Assembly: GCF_045055655.1 (NCBI RefSeq)
Contig: NZ_JBANFI010000008.1
Coordinates: 1-64,000 of the forward strand
Length of the DNA: 64,000 bases
Origin: Marinospirillum alkalitolerans
GTDB lineage: Bacteria > Pseudomonadota > Gammaproteobacteria > Pseudomonadales > Halomonadaceae
Direction of reading: 5' to 3'
Both the position numbers and the translations under genes were made by a program. Positions 27,302-36,493 of this stretch are shown piece after piece (position 1 is the first letter of the stretch; every line of letters starts with the position of its first letter). The notes beneath the pieces were generated by a model that worked only from the letters and a program-made list of their open reading frames with translations, was not told where the DNA came from and searched no databases.

Positions 27302-28072
27302 TTACAGGCTAAACTGCTCGCCTGAGCGCAGCAGATGCAATTGACTGGCGCTGCGCAGCTGCTGAATTTCGTCTCTGATTTCCGCTGTTTGGCTGGGCTT
27401 AAGATGCGATAGCCAGACTTGTTGCGGTGGGTGATCGAGCTCACTGAGAAGCTGTTTGAGCAGCATGGGTGTGAGGTGTTGTGAGGCACGGGCCAGATCC
27501 TGCATCCGATTCGGAAAGGCGCACTCGGTCATCAGAGCATCCAAGGGGCCAAACTGATTGAGCCGCGCCACTAGATCGGCAGAGAAGGTGGTGTCGCTGG
27601 TAAAAGCAAAGCATCGGCCGTGTTCGCTGATCAGATGATAACCACAGGTGGGTACCGTATGCTGCACACTAAACGGCGTGATCTTGAGTTGTTCAAGGAC
27701 TAAGGGCTGATCCGGTTGGATGGCATGAAAGCGCACCACAGGATGCTCTGGCGTTGGCAGGGTTGAGAAATCAGGCCAGACCTGCCAGTTAAAGATATGC
27801 TGCTGCATCACCTGAATGACCTCAGGCAGGGCATAGACTTCGATGGGCTGCTCCAGATGCTCGAACAGGTTATCAATCAGCAAAGGCAAAAAGCACAGAT
27901 GGTCCAGATGGGCATGGGTGATCAGAATATGCCGTATGGCCAGCAGCTCTTCCTGGCTGAGTTGACCCAGTCCGCTACCGGCATCGATCAGCAGATGTTG
28001 GTTGATGCGTAAGCAGGTGGTGTGTAATCCCAGCCCCATGCCGCCACTGCACCCAAGAATTTCGATCTTCAC
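27302..28072 (-). CDS. Metallo-beta-lactamase-fold hydrolase resembling class II cyclic-nucleotide phosphodiesterases
   Basis: A 256-residue protein whose metal motif reads HAHLDHLCFLP, close to the H-x-H-L-D-H signature of class II cAMP phosphodiesterases. Further histidines are in QHTVPTCGYH and LSHLKP, and FTSDT holds the bridging aspartate. The convergent adenylate cyclase next door makes cAMP a reasonable substrate. RNase Z-like or other MBL functions cannot be excluded. It follows the GAF/HD-GYP gene by 12 bases on the same strand, suggesting an operon of two hydrolases acting on second messengers. Confidence 0.75.
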   Translation of the reverse strand: MKIEILGCSGGMGLGLHTTCLRINQHLLIDAGSGLGQLSQEELLAIRHILITHAHLDHLCFLPLLIDNLFEHLEQPIEVYALPEVIQVMQQHIFNWQVWPDFSTLPTPEHPVVRFHAIQPDQPLVLEQLKITPFSVQHTVPTCGYHLISEHGRCFAFTSDTTFSADLVARLNQFGPLDALMTECAFPNRMQDLARASQHLTPMLLKQLLSELDHPPQQVWLSHLKPSQTAEIRDEIQQLRSASQLHLLRSGEQFSL

Positions 28073-28084
28073 GCAGAGCGACTC

Positions 28085-29722
28085 CTATTGGTGAGTTGGA
28101 TCAGCACAAGCCAGAGCGAGGCCGGGAAGACTGCCCAGATCGATCTCATCAAGCTGCTCTGGGCGCAGATGTTTTTTAGCGTAATCAAGATAGACTTTCT
28201 TGTAAACAAAGAGGGCGAAGAGATCGGGATCAAGATGCTGGTCCTCGACCATGCGCCCCATAATCGTGAGCGCCTGAGATAAGGGCATGGGCTTTTTATA
28301 AGGCCGTTCGTGCGCCGTGAGGGCTTCAAAAACATCCGCAATGCCCATCATTCGTGCCGGAATCGACATCTGCTCGCGTGTCAGCCCTAAAGGGTAGCCG
28401 CGCCCATCCATACGCTCATGGTGACCGCCAGCGTATTCCGGTACGCGTTGTAAATGCTTAGGAAAGGGAAGCTGTTTCAGCATCGCCAGGGTATGCACCA
28501 TATGGCCTTCCATGATTTGTCTTTCTTCACTATTGAGGGTGCCGCGACGAATGGAAAGATTCATGGCCTCTTCCTCGGTGAGCAGAGCACGAGTCTGGCC
28601 GTGGAGATCCACCCACTGGTGCTGACGCAAGCCTTGAATGCGCGCTAGATCCTCATCGGCCATAAACTCGCCGCCGGTATTGGCTTGGCGCAAGAAAAAC
28701 AGATCTTGTTCGAGTTGATGGATGGCTTGCTGCTCAGCGGTGCGATCGGGTGGCGTCTGGCCTGCACGCAAGGCGGCCAATTCAGCTTGGAGCTGCTGGA
28801 TTTCAAGATCGCGTTTGAGAATTTCAAAGCGATCTGCCACCGCGTCGATACGATCATACAGGGTTTCCAGCTTGGTTGATTTCTCCATCACATGATGGGG
28901 TGTGATCACCTTGCCACAATCATGTAGCCATGCGGCTGTTTTGAGTTCGTAGTAGTCTTCTTCGCTGAGCGTGAAGTCCTCAAGGCCAGGAAAGCCAGCA
29001 CCATCAGCGGCCTGCGCGAGCATGAGCGTAGCATCCGGCACGCGGCGGCAATGGGCTCCGGTATGGGGCGATTTCGAGTCAATGGCGCTGGCAATCACCT
29101 GTACAAAGCTATCAAATAGATGGCGCAGCTCATCAATTAAGCAGCGATTGGTCAGCGCTATAGCGGCTTGTGAGGCAAGAGACTCGGCGATTTCCTGATC
29201 CTCTGCATCAAAGCTGATGGTGCGCTGGCCTGATTTCTTGTTCAGCAGCTGAAGCGCGGCGATGACCTCGCCTTCATGGTTCAGTAGAGGGACGGTCAAA
29301 AAGGACTGAGAGCGATAGCCGCTTTTTTGATCGAAAGCGCGCGTACCTGAGAAATCAAAACCTGCCTCATGGTAGGCATCTTCAATGCGGACTGTTTTTT
29401 TATGGAGCACAGAAAAAGCCACAATCATGCGCTGATTGGGCTGTTGATCCTCCAGATAAAGAGGAATCAGCGGAAAGTGATCACCAACTGGGGCACCACT
29501 GCCGCCAAGGTGGATATTCAGTGTATCATTCTGCACCATAGTAAAACGTAATGCCTGACCTTCGAGTCGGTAGAGGGTGCCTGCATCGGCTTGTGTTAAC
29601 TCACGCGCACTGCTGAGAATCATTTCCAACAGCTGGTTTTGGTCCTGCTGCGCAGAGAGAGCGATGCCAATGGCATTTAAGCGGCGAATACGTTCTGCGC
29701 TCATAGAAGAAAAATCAGACAT
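28085..29722 (-). CDS. GAF and HD-GYP domain phosphohydrolase
   Basis: A 545-residue cytoplasmic protein. A GAF sensor domain (about 20-195) precedes an HD-GYP hydrolase domain (about 210-520). The metal ligands HDCGK and later HHE are present, and the GYP triplet occurs in MDGRGYPLG. About 120 residues, predicted helical and Gln/Leu/Glu-rich, separate HDCGK from the next conserved helix (LNSEERQIMEGH), far longer than in ordinary HD-GYP domains. The likely substrate is cyclic di-GMP or a related dinucleotide. The ATG at 29722 has GAGG upstream and was preferred over a start at 29788. Confidence 0.88.
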   Translation of the reverse strand: MSDFSSMSAERIRRLNAIGIALSAQQDQNQLLEMILSSARELTQADAGTLYRLEGQALRFTMVQNDTLNIHLGGSGAPVGDHFPLIPLYLEDQQPNQRMIVAFSVLHKKTVRIEDAYHEAGFDFSGTRAFDQKSGYRSQSFLTVPLLNHEGEVIAALQLLNKKSGQRTISFDAEDQEIAESLASQAAIALTNRCLIDELRHLFDSFVQVIASAIDSKSPHTGAHCRRVPDATLMLAQAADGAGFPGLEDFTLSEEDYYELKTAAWLHDCGKVITPHHVMEKSTKLETLYDRIDAVADRFEILKRDLEIQQLQAELAALRAGQTPPDRTAEQQAIHQLEQDLFFLRQANTGGEFMADEDLARIQGLRQHQWVDLHGQTRALLTEEEAMNLSIRRGTLNSEERQIMEGHMVHTLAMLKQLPFPKHLQRVPEYAGGHHERMDGRGYPLGLTREQMSIPARMMGIADVFEALTAHERPYKKPMPLSQALTIMGRMVEDQHLDPDLFALFVYKKVYLDYAKKHLRPEQLDEIDLGSLPGLALACADPTHQ

Positions 29723-29935
29723 GGTGGCCTCGATGCGCTGCTGAGTCAGAGTAACAAACTGAATAGAGAGTGGGGTGATCCACTTCACACTTTCAAATCA
29801 GATCCGTCATTTTATTGCGATCCAACGTATCCCAGTCTTGTATCTTGCCGTTCACTGCGTGACTGGATCAGGGTGATAACTGGGTAGAGTGCTAGTAAAG
29901 ATAGCATGCAGCTGAGTCAACGAGGAGAAAGACAA

Positions 29936-30730
29936 ATGAAAATTGCAGTGGTGGGTGTGGCAGGCAGAATGGGGCGCGCTTTGGTGCAGGCCATCAGTGA
30001 AGAAGCCAGTTTGCGCTTAAGTGCTGGCTTGGTTGAGCCAAGTTCGAGTCTAGTTGGAGCCGATTTGGGCGAGCTGGCAGGACAGGGTAAGTTGGGCTTG
30101 GTGGCCACGGCTGATCTGGCACAGGCTGATTTTGATCTGTTGATCGATTTTACCTCTCCTGAATCGACACTCCATCATGCGCGTTTTTGTGCTGCCCAAG
30201 GCAAGGCAATGGTGATAGGTACAACGGGGTTGAGCGCAGAACAAAAGGCAGAGTTAGCGACCTTGGCCGAGCAGATGCCCGTGGTGTTTGCCCCCAATAT
30301 GAGTGTGGGCGTCAACCTCTGCTTTAAGCTGCTCGAAATGGCCGCACAGGTGCTAGGCGATGATTATGATGTCGAGATCGTCGAAGCCCACCATCGTCAT
30401 AAACTGGATGCCCCATCTGGGACAGCCTTGGGTATGGGGGAGGCCGTTGCCGGTGCTTTAGGGCGTGATTTAAAAGAAGTTGCGGTCTATGGACGTGAAG
30501 GTTTTACTGGTGCGCGGGATCGGCAGACGATTGGCTTTGCGACTGTGCGCGTGGGTGATGTGGTCGGTGATCATACGGTGATCTTTGGTAATGAAGGCGA
30601 ACGTATTGAAATTACCCACAAGGCGTCCAGTCGTATGACCTTTGCGAAGGGTGCCGTTAGGGCGGCCTTGTGGTTGCAGAAGCAGCCAGCCGGTTTATAC
30701 ACCATGCGTGACGTGTTGCATCTGGCCTAA
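29936..30730 (+). CDS. dapB: 4-hydroxy-tetrahydrodipicolinate reductase
   Basis: A 264-residue enzyme of the lysine/diaminopimelate pathway, reducing the dihydrodipicolinate precursor with NAD(P)H. The Rossmann motif GVAGRMG is at the N-terminus, and the catalytic HHRHKLDAPSGTA stretch is intact. The ATG at 29936 has a GAGGAG site 8 bases upstream; the frame upstream has no similarity to the family. In Pseudomonas carA follows directly; here an unrecognised gene is inserted between them. Confidence 0.96.
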   Translation: MKIAVVGVAGRMGRALVQAISEEASLRLSAGLVEPSSSLVGADLGELAGQGKLGLVATADLAQADFDLLIDFTSPESTLHHARFCAAQGKAMVIGTTGLSAEQKAELATLAEQMPVVFAPNMSVGVNLCFKLLEMAAQVLGDDYDVEIVEAHHRHKLDAPSGTALGMGEAVAGALGRDLKEVAVYGREGFTGARDRQTIGFATVRVGDVVGDHTVIFGNEGERIEITHKASSRMTFAKGAVRAALWLQKQPAGLYTMRDVLHLA

Positions 30731-30739
30731 GTGCCCTTA

Positions 30740-31318
30740 ATGACATCGGATCTACAGCGCGATGCCTCAGGCGCGCCGCTTTCTGAATCTGAGCAAGAGA
30801 AGGTGCGCTTAGAGCATCAAGCCGCGCGTCTTTTTATGCGCCTTTATGAGGCCTGCTTTGATCAGCCCTTGCGGCATATCTGGCATAACCAGCCGAAAAA
30901 GCCGGATGTCTCCTGCTTGATGGGTCAAGGGCGCGAGCGCGTGCAGCTGGATCTGGAAATTGCGCATCTCTATGGTAGTCGTGCTGAGGCCATGCTCCTG
31001 CTGGGACGGGACTGGGGTGAGGCCACGGAGGCGCTGCTGCAAGAGTTAGAGGCCACGCCCCTTGAAGAGCGGTTGATGACGGCTTTGAATCGGGTGCTGG
31101 CCGCTAAGGCGCGTAAAAACTACCATTCAGAAAAAGTCTGGCTGGTGGTGCGCAATATGAACCCGCTGTGGCAGCGCGAAGATTTTTTGCGCCACTGGGA
31201 GCAGATCTATCTGCCAGCCGATCATCCTTTTGAGCAGATTTGGCTGGTTGCTGATTTTCAGGGAAGCTCGGGTTTGATTCAGATCTATCCACCGCGGCGG
31301 CGTCAGTCGAGAGGATAG
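30740..31318 (+). CDS. Unrecognised protein between dapB and carA, possible PD-(D/E)xK fold
   Basis: I do not recognise this 192-residue protein. It begins 9 bases after the dapB stop (a GTG directly after that stop, at 30731, is an alternative start), so it is probably translated with dapB. It is soluble, with no signal peptide or membrane segment, and rich in Arg, Leu and Glu. The central stretch KKPDVSC...RVQLDLEIAHLYG resembles the PD...(D/E)xK core of restriction-like nucleases, but the lysine position holds alanine, so the match is tentative. A terminator follows 86 bases downstream. Codon use looks like its neighbours. Confidence 0.7.
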   Translation: MTSDLQRDASGAPLSESEQEKVRLEHQAARLFMRLYEACFDQPLRHIWHNQPKKPDVSCLMGQGRERVQLDLEIAHLYGSRAEAMLLLGRDWGEATEALLQELEATPLEERLMTALNRVLAAKARKNYHSEKVWLVVRNMNPLWQREDFLRHWEQIYLPADHPFEQIWLVADFQGSSGLIQIYPPRRRQSRG

Positions 31319-31403
31319 ACATGCCATGCAAAAATGCGTTAATATAACGAAGATGAGCGCCTGCAAGATTGAAAGCGGCGTGCCCACCACTTTCTGATTT
31401 AAA

Positions 31404-31444
31404 AGCGGGATGAGCTGATTTCTCTTAGTTCATCTCGCTTTTTT
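31404..31444 (+). terminator. Rho-independent terminator or attenuator before carA
   Basis: AGCGGGATGA pairs with TCATCTCGCT (one G-T pair) across a 16-base loop and is followed by six T. It may end the dapB transcript, or attenuate carAB if transcription starts upstream of it. Confidence 0.75.
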
Positions 31445-31454
31445 ACAACCTAAA

Positions 31455-31488
31455 TTTAGCTGTTGAAGCGCATCCTGTAACAGCTAAA
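31455..31488. repeat. Ten-base perfect inverted repeat in the carA leader
   Basis: TTTAGCTGTT and AACAGCTAAA are separated by 14 bases and lie 24 bases before the TTG start of carA, just before its GGAGG site. It may be an operator for a dimeric regulator or an RNA hairpin affecting translation. It does not match the ArgR box that I know. Confidence 0.6.
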
Positions 31489-31512
31489 CGCCTGCGATGG
31501 GAGGAGGCAGTT

Positions 31513-32676
31513 TTGACCAGACCCGCTATTCTGGCACTCGAAGATGGGAGTGTTTTCCGTGGTACCGCGATAGGTGCAGACGGCCAAACCGTTGGTGAAG
31601 TTGTATTCAACACCGCAATGACTGGCTATCAAGAAATTCTCACCGATCCTTCATATACCCACCAACTCGTTACCCTCACCTATCCCCATATTGGCAATAC
31701 CGGCATCAACAGCGAAGACCAAGAGTCGGCTGGTTTAGGTGCAGCTGGCCTGATTATTCGTGACCTCCCGCTGATGGCGAGCAACTTCCGCAGTGAACTG
31801 TCTCTGCCGGCCTACCTTGAGCAGCAAGGTTTAGTGGCGATAGGTGATATCGACACGCGCCGCTTAACGCGCCTTCTGCGTGATAAAGGCTCGCTCAATG
31901 GCTGTATTCTGGCAGGCGAGGCGGCCGCCACTGAGGCGGGTGTTGAGCAGGCTCTGGCCGCTGCCAAAGCCTTCCCCGGTCTGAAAGGGATGGATCTGGC
32001 AAAAGAAGTGACCACGCAAGAGATCACTGAGTGGCGGCAGGGAGAATGGACGCTTGGCCAAGGCTACAGCGAAGTGGATCCTGCGACCCAGCCTTACCAT
32101 GTTGTGGCCTATGACTATGGCGTCAAATACAACATTCTGCGCATGCTGGTCAGCCGTGGCTGTCGTGTCACACTGGTGCCCGCTCAGACACCCGCGCGAG
32201 ATGTGCTGGCGATGCAGCCCGATGGTGTGTTCCTGTCGAATGGCCCTGGTGACCCCCAGCCTTGTGACTATGCCATCCAAGCGATTGGTGAAATTCTAGA
32301 GACAGACCTGCCAGTATTTGGTATTTGCCTTGGCCATCAGCTACTGGCGCTGGCTTCTGGAGCGCAAACCGTGAAGATGCCGCACGGCCATCATGGTGCT
32401 AACCATCCAGTGCAAGATCTTGCAACAGGCGTGGTGATGATCACCAGCCAGAACCACGGTTTTGCTGTTGATGAATCCAGCCTGCCAGATCATCTGCGCG
32501 CAACGCACAAGTCTTTGTTTGATGGCACCCTGCAGGGTGTGGAGCGCACGGATAAACCCGCGTTCAGCTTCCAAGGTCATCCAGAAGCCAGCCCTGGCCC
32601 CCAAGATGTGGCACCCTTGTTTGATCGCTTTATTCAGTTGATTCAAGCGCGCCAAAACACCTCCGCCGCAAGCTGA
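31513..32676 (+). CDS. carA: Carbamoyl-phosphate synthase small subunit
   Basis: A 387-residue glutamine amidotransferase subunit that supplies ammonia to CarB for carbamoyl phosphate, shared by arginine and pyrimidine synthesis. The N-terminal FNTAMTGYQEILTDPSY stretch and the class I amidotransferase nucleophile in FGICLGHQLLA are present, with the catalytic H-x-E in GHPEASPGP. The start is TTG with GGAGG upstream; it aligns with the E. coli start. carB follows after 14 bases. Confidence 0.97.
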   Translation: MTRPAILALEDGSVFRGTAIGADGQTVGEVVFNTAMTGYQEILTDPSYTHQLVTLTYPHIGNTGINSEDQESAGLGAAGLIIRDLPLMASNFRSELSLPAYLEQQGLVAIGDIDTRRLTRLLRDKGSLNGCILAGEAAATEAGVEQALAAAKAFPGLKGMDLAKEVTTQEITEWRQGEWTLGQGYSEVDPATQPYHVVAYDYGVKYNILRMLVSRGCRVTLVPAQTPARDVLAMQPDGVFLSNGPGDPQPCDYAIQAIGEILETDLPVFGICLGHQLLALASGAQTVKMPHGHHGANHPVQDLATGVVMITSQNHGFAVDESSLPDHLRATHKSLFDGTLQGVERTDKPAFSFQGHPEASPGPQDVAPLFDRFIQLIQARQNTSAAS

Positions 32677-32690
32677 TAGGAAAAGAGATC

Positions 32691-35600
32691 ATGCCAAAAC
32701 GTACAGATATTCAGAGTATTTTGATTTTAGGTGCTGGCCCGATTGTCATCGGTCAGGCCTGTGAGTTCGACTATTCCGGTGCACAAGCTTGTAAAGCCCT
32801 GCGTGAAGAAGGTTATCGCGTCATTCTGGTGAACTCCAACCCTGCCACCATCATGACCGATCCAGCGATGGCGGATGCCACCTATATCGAGCCCATTCAC
32901 TGGGAAGTGGTGGAAAAAATTATCGAGAAGGAACGCCCTGATGCGGTGCTCCCGACGATGGGTGGGCAAACCGCGCTCAACTGTGCACTGGATCTGGAAA
33001 AACACGGTGTGCTGGAAAAGTATGGCGTTGAAATGATTGGCGCCAATGCAGACACCATTGATAAGGCGGAAGACCGTGAGCGCTTTGACAAGGCGATGAA
33101 AAAGATCGGCCTTGAGTGCCCGCGCGCGAAGATCGCCCATAGCATGGAAGAAGCCTGGCAGGTTCAGGCTGAACTGGGCTTCCCGTGCATTATCCGCCCT
33201 TCGTTCACCATGGGAGGTTCAGGCGGCGGTATTGCTTATAACAAGGAAGAGTTTGAAGAGATTTGTACCCGTGGTCTGGATCTTTCTCCTACCAAAGAGC
33301 TGCTGATTGATGAGTCGCTGATTGGCTGGAAAGAATACGAAATGGAAGTGGTGCGTGACAAAAAAGACAACTGCATTATTGTCTGTGCCATTGAAAACTT
33401 CGATGCGATGGGTGTGCACACTGGCGATTCGATCACTGTTGCTCCAGCGCAAACGCTGACAGATAAAGAATACCAAATCATGCGTGATGCCTCCTTGGCG
33501 GTGTTGCGTGAGATCGGTGTCGAAACGGGCGGCTCCAACGTTCAGTTTGGCATCTGCCCCAATACCGGCCGCATGGTTGTGATTGAGATGAACCCGCGTG
33601 TGAGCCGTTCCTCGGCGCTGGCCTCAAAAGCCACGGGTTTCCCGATTGCCAAGATTGCTGCCAAGCTGGCTGTGGGCTACACCCTCGATGAGCTGCAAAA
33701 TGACATCACGGGTGGGGCAACACCGGCTTCCTTCGAGCCAGCGATTGACTATGTTGTTACCAAGATCCCCCGTTTTACCTTTGAGAAGTTCCCGCAGGCC
33801 AATGATCGTCTGACCACTCAGATGAAGTCGGTCGGTGAAGTCATGGCCATCGGCCGGACTTTCCAAGAATCCTTGCAAAAAGCCTTGCGCGGATTGGAAG
33901 TCGGCGCGAATGGCTTAGATCCCAAGATTGAAAAGTGGGATGACGAAGCACGCAATCTGCTCAAGCGTGAACTGCTCAACCCAGGTGCTGAGCGTATTTG
34001 GTATATCGGTGATGCTTTCCGCAGTGGGATGGCGCTGGAAGAAGTGTTCCGTTTAACCAATGTTGATCCTTGGTTCCTGATTCAGCTTGAAGAACTGATC
34101 CAGCTTGAGCAGCAGGTCGCCAAAACAGCCTTTGGTGAGCTAGATCGTGATCAGGTGTATCGCCTGAAGCGTAAAGGGTTCTCTGATGCCCGTTTAGCGC
34201 AGCTATTAGGTGTGTCTGAGAGCAGCTTCCGCAAGCTGCGCCACCAATTTGGTGTGCGTCCAACCTATAAGCGCGTGGATACCTGTGCCGCTGAATTTGC
34301 CACCAGCACGGCTTATATGTACTCCACCTATGAAGAAGAGTGTGAGGCCGAGCCTTCTACACGCGATAAGATCATGGTGCTCGGTGGCGGCCCGAACCGG
34401 ATAGGTCAGGGTATCGAGTTTGACTACTGCTGTGTGCACGCCGCCTTTGCGATGCGTGATGATGGCTATGAAACCATCATGGTCAACTGTAACCCCGAAA
34501 CCGTCTCGACTGACTATGACACCTCTGATCGCCTCTATTTTGAGCCAGTCACTTTAGAAGACGTGCTTGAAATCGTCGCTAAAGAGCAGCCAAAAGGCGT
34601 GATCGTGCAGTTTGGTGGCCAGACGCCGCTGAAACTGGCGCGGGATCTAGAAGCCGCTGGTGTGCCCATTATTGGCACCACACCGGATGCGATTGACCGT
34701 GCGGAAGACCGTGAGCGCTTCCAGCAGATGATTGAAAAACTAGGACTCAAGCAGCCGCCGAATGCGACCGCGCGCAGCTTTGATGAGGCGCTTGCCAAGG
34801 CCGAAGCCATTGGCTATCCGCTGGTGGTGCGTCCTTCCTATGTGCTGGGTGGCCGTGCGATGGAAATCGTCTATGGCGCCGATGAGCTTGAGCGCTATAT
34901 GACCAGCGCCGTCAAGGTCTCGAATGACAGCCCAGTGCTGTTGGATCACTTCTTAAATGCCGCCATTGAAATTGATGTTGATGCTGTCAGTGATGGCAAG
35001 GATGTCGTGATTGGCGGCATCATGCAGCATATCGAGCAAGCTGGTGTGCACTCAGGTGATTCGGCCTGTTCGCTGCCGCCCTACTCCTTGCCCAAAGATG
35101 TACAGGACAAGATGCGTGTGATGATTGCTCAGATGGCACGCGAGCTAGGTGTTGTGGGCTTGATGAACGTGCAGCTGGCTTATCAGGATGGCGAGATTTA
35201 CATCATTGAAGTCAATCCACGTGCTTCGCGGACAGTACCTTTTGTGTCCAAGTGCATCGGTACTTCCTTGGCGCAGGTTGCAGCGCGGTGTATGGCCGGT
35301 ACCAGCTTGAAAGAGCAGGGCTTTGAGCAAGAGATTATTCCGCCTTTCTTTAGCGTCAAAGAGGCCGTTTTCCCGTTCAATAAATTCCAAGGCGTGGATC
35401 CGATCCTCGGCCCAGAAATGAAGTCGACGGGTGAAGTCATGGGCAGCGGCACAACCTTTGCTGAAGCCTTCTTGAAAGCCCAGCTCGGCGCGGGTGAAAA
35501 GATGCCCAAAGCCGGTGGTAAGGCCTTCCTATCTGTGCGTGAGGCCGATAAGCCAGGTGTGGTTGCTGTCGCGGCTTCCTTAACCAAACTGGGCTATAGC

Positions 35601-35912
35601 CTTGTTGCGACCAGTGGAACAGCGGCTGTGTTGCGCGCTGCTGGCTATGAAGCTGAAGTGGTCAATAAGGTCGCTGAAGGGCGTCCGCATATTGTTGATA
35701 AGGTGAAAAACGACGAGATCGTTTATATCGTCAACACGACAGAAGGGCGTCAGGCGATCGCCGACTCTTCAGGTATCCGTCGTGCTGCCTTGCAACACAA
35801 GGTGCCCTATACCACCACATTGGCTGGCGCAGTGGCGCTCTGTCAGGCGCTGGAATATGGCATGAATATCCGTGTACGTCGCTTGCAAGACCTACACGCA
35901 GGAGAAGTCTAA
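32691..35912 (+). CDS. carB: Carbamoyl-phosphate synthase large subunit
   Basis: A 1073-residue protein with two homologous ATP-grasp halves (about 1-400 and 550-935), an oligomerisation domain between them and a C-terminal MGS allosteric domain (about 936-1073). Repeated features such as GPIVIGQACEFDYSG and GPNRIGQGIEFDYC mark the two synthetase units. It makes carbamoyl phosphate from bicarbonate, ammonia from CarA and two ATP. Its TAA stop overlaps the greA ATG (TAATG). Confidence 0.98.
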   Translation: MPKRTDIQSILILGAGPIVIGQACEFDYSGAQACKALREEGYRVILVNSNPATIMTDPAMADATYIEPIHWEVVEKIIEKERPDAVLPTMGGQTALNCALDLEKHGVLEKYGVEMIGANADTIDKAEDRERFDKAMKKIGLECPRAKIAHSMEEAWQVQAELGFPCIIRPSFTMGGSGGGIAYNKEEFEEICTRGLDLSPTKELLIDESLIGWKEYEMEVVRDKKDNCIIVCAIENFDAMGVHTGDSITVAPAQTLTDKEYQIMRDASLAVLREIGVETGGSNVQFGICPNTGRMVVIEMNPRVSRSSALASKATGFPIAKIAAKLAVGYTLDELQNDITGGATPASFEPAIDYVVTKIPRFTFEKFPQANDRLTTQMKSVGEVMAIGRTFQESLQKALRGLEVGANGLDPKIEKWDDEARNLLKRELLNPGAERIWYIGDAFRSGMALEEVFRLTNVDPWFLIQLEELIQLEQQVAKTAFGELDRDQVYRLKRKGFSDARLAQLLGVSESSFRKLRHQFGVRPTYKRVDTCAAEFATSTAYMYSTYEEECEAEPSTRDKIMVLGGGPNRIGQGIEFDYCCVHAAFAMRDDGYETIMVNCNPETVSTDYDTSDRLYFEPVTLEDVLEIVAKEQPKGVIVQFGGQTPLKLARDLEAAGVPIIGTTPDAIDRAEDRERFQQMIEKLGLKQPPNATARSFDEALAKAEAIGYPLVVRPSYVLGGRAMEIVYGADELERYMTSAVKVSNDSPVLLDHFLNAAIEIDVDAVSDGKDVVIGGIMQHIEQAGVHSGDSACSLPPYSLPKDVQDKMRVMIAQMARELGVVGLMNVQLAYQDGEIYIIEVNPRASRTVPFVSKCIGTSLAQVAARCMAGTSLKEQGFEQEIIPPFFSVKEAVFPFNKFQGVDPILGPEMKSTGEVMGSGTTFAEAFLKAQLGAGEKMPKAGGKAFLSVREADKPGVVAVAASLTKLGYSLVATSGTAAVLRAAGYEAEVVNKVAEGRPHIVDKVKNDEIVYIVNTTEGRQAIADSSGIRRAALQHKVPYTTTLAGAVALCQALEYGMNIRVRRLQDLHAGEV

Positions 35913-36394
35913 TGCAAAAAAGTCCTATGACGGTGCAAGGCGAGCAGCGCCTGCGCCAAGAGCTCGAGCAGCTCAAAACCATCGAGCGTCCCAAGGTGAT
36001 TGAAGCCATTGCTGAGGCCCGCGAGCACGGAGATCTCAAAGAAAACGCGGAATACCATGCAGCGCGTGAGCAGCAGGGTTTTATCGAAGGGCGTATTCAA
36101 GAAATTGAAGCCAAGCTCTCGATGGCGCAGGTGATCGATGTCACCAGTTTGCCGAATAACGGCAAGGTGGTGTTTGGCGTCACGGTCGAGCTGTTGAATC
36201 TGGATACCGATGAAGAAGTCACCTACACCATCGTTGGCGAAGATGAGGCTGATCTGAAGGTCAACAAGATCTCCTTTACTTCACCGATTGCACGCGGTTT
36301 GATCGGCAAAGAAGAAGGTGATGTTGCCAATATCAAAACGCCAAAAGGTGAGGTTGAGTACGAGATCACGGCGGTACATTACGGCCAGCCTTGA
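35912..36394 (+). CDS. greA: Transcription elongation factor GreA
   Basis: A 160-residue factor that rescues backtracked RNA polymerase by stimulating transcript cleavage. The N-terminal coiled coil has the tip acidic pair in REHGDLKENAEYH. The C-terminal domain ends with TPKGEVEYEITAVHYG. The ATG overlaps the carB stop and has an AGGAGA site. A second ATG five codons on (MTVQGEQRL) is possible. A terminator follows. Confidence 0.97.
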   Translation: MQKSPMTVQGEQRLRQELEQLKTIERPKVIEAIAEAREHGDLKENAEYHAAREQQGFIEGRIQEIEAKLSMAQVIDVTSLPNNGKVVFGVTVELLNLDTDEEVTYTIVGEDEADLKVNKISFTSPIARGLIGKEEGDVANIKTPKGEVEYEITAVHYGQP

Positions 36395-36416
36395 TCACAT
36401 GCAGGTCGCAAAAAAA

Positions 36417-36439
36417 GCCACTCCCTTGGGGGTGGCTTT
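36417..36439 (+). terminator. Terminator after greA
   Basis: GCCACTCC pairs with GGGGTGGC (one T-G pair) and is followed by TTTG-CTTT. Seven A precede it, so it may also serve the convergent yhbY transcript. Confidence 0.75.
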
Positions 36440-36493
36440 GCTTTATCTGGATGGGCCGGTGTGCAGGCCGTTCAGCAGAGGGCTATGAAAAAC

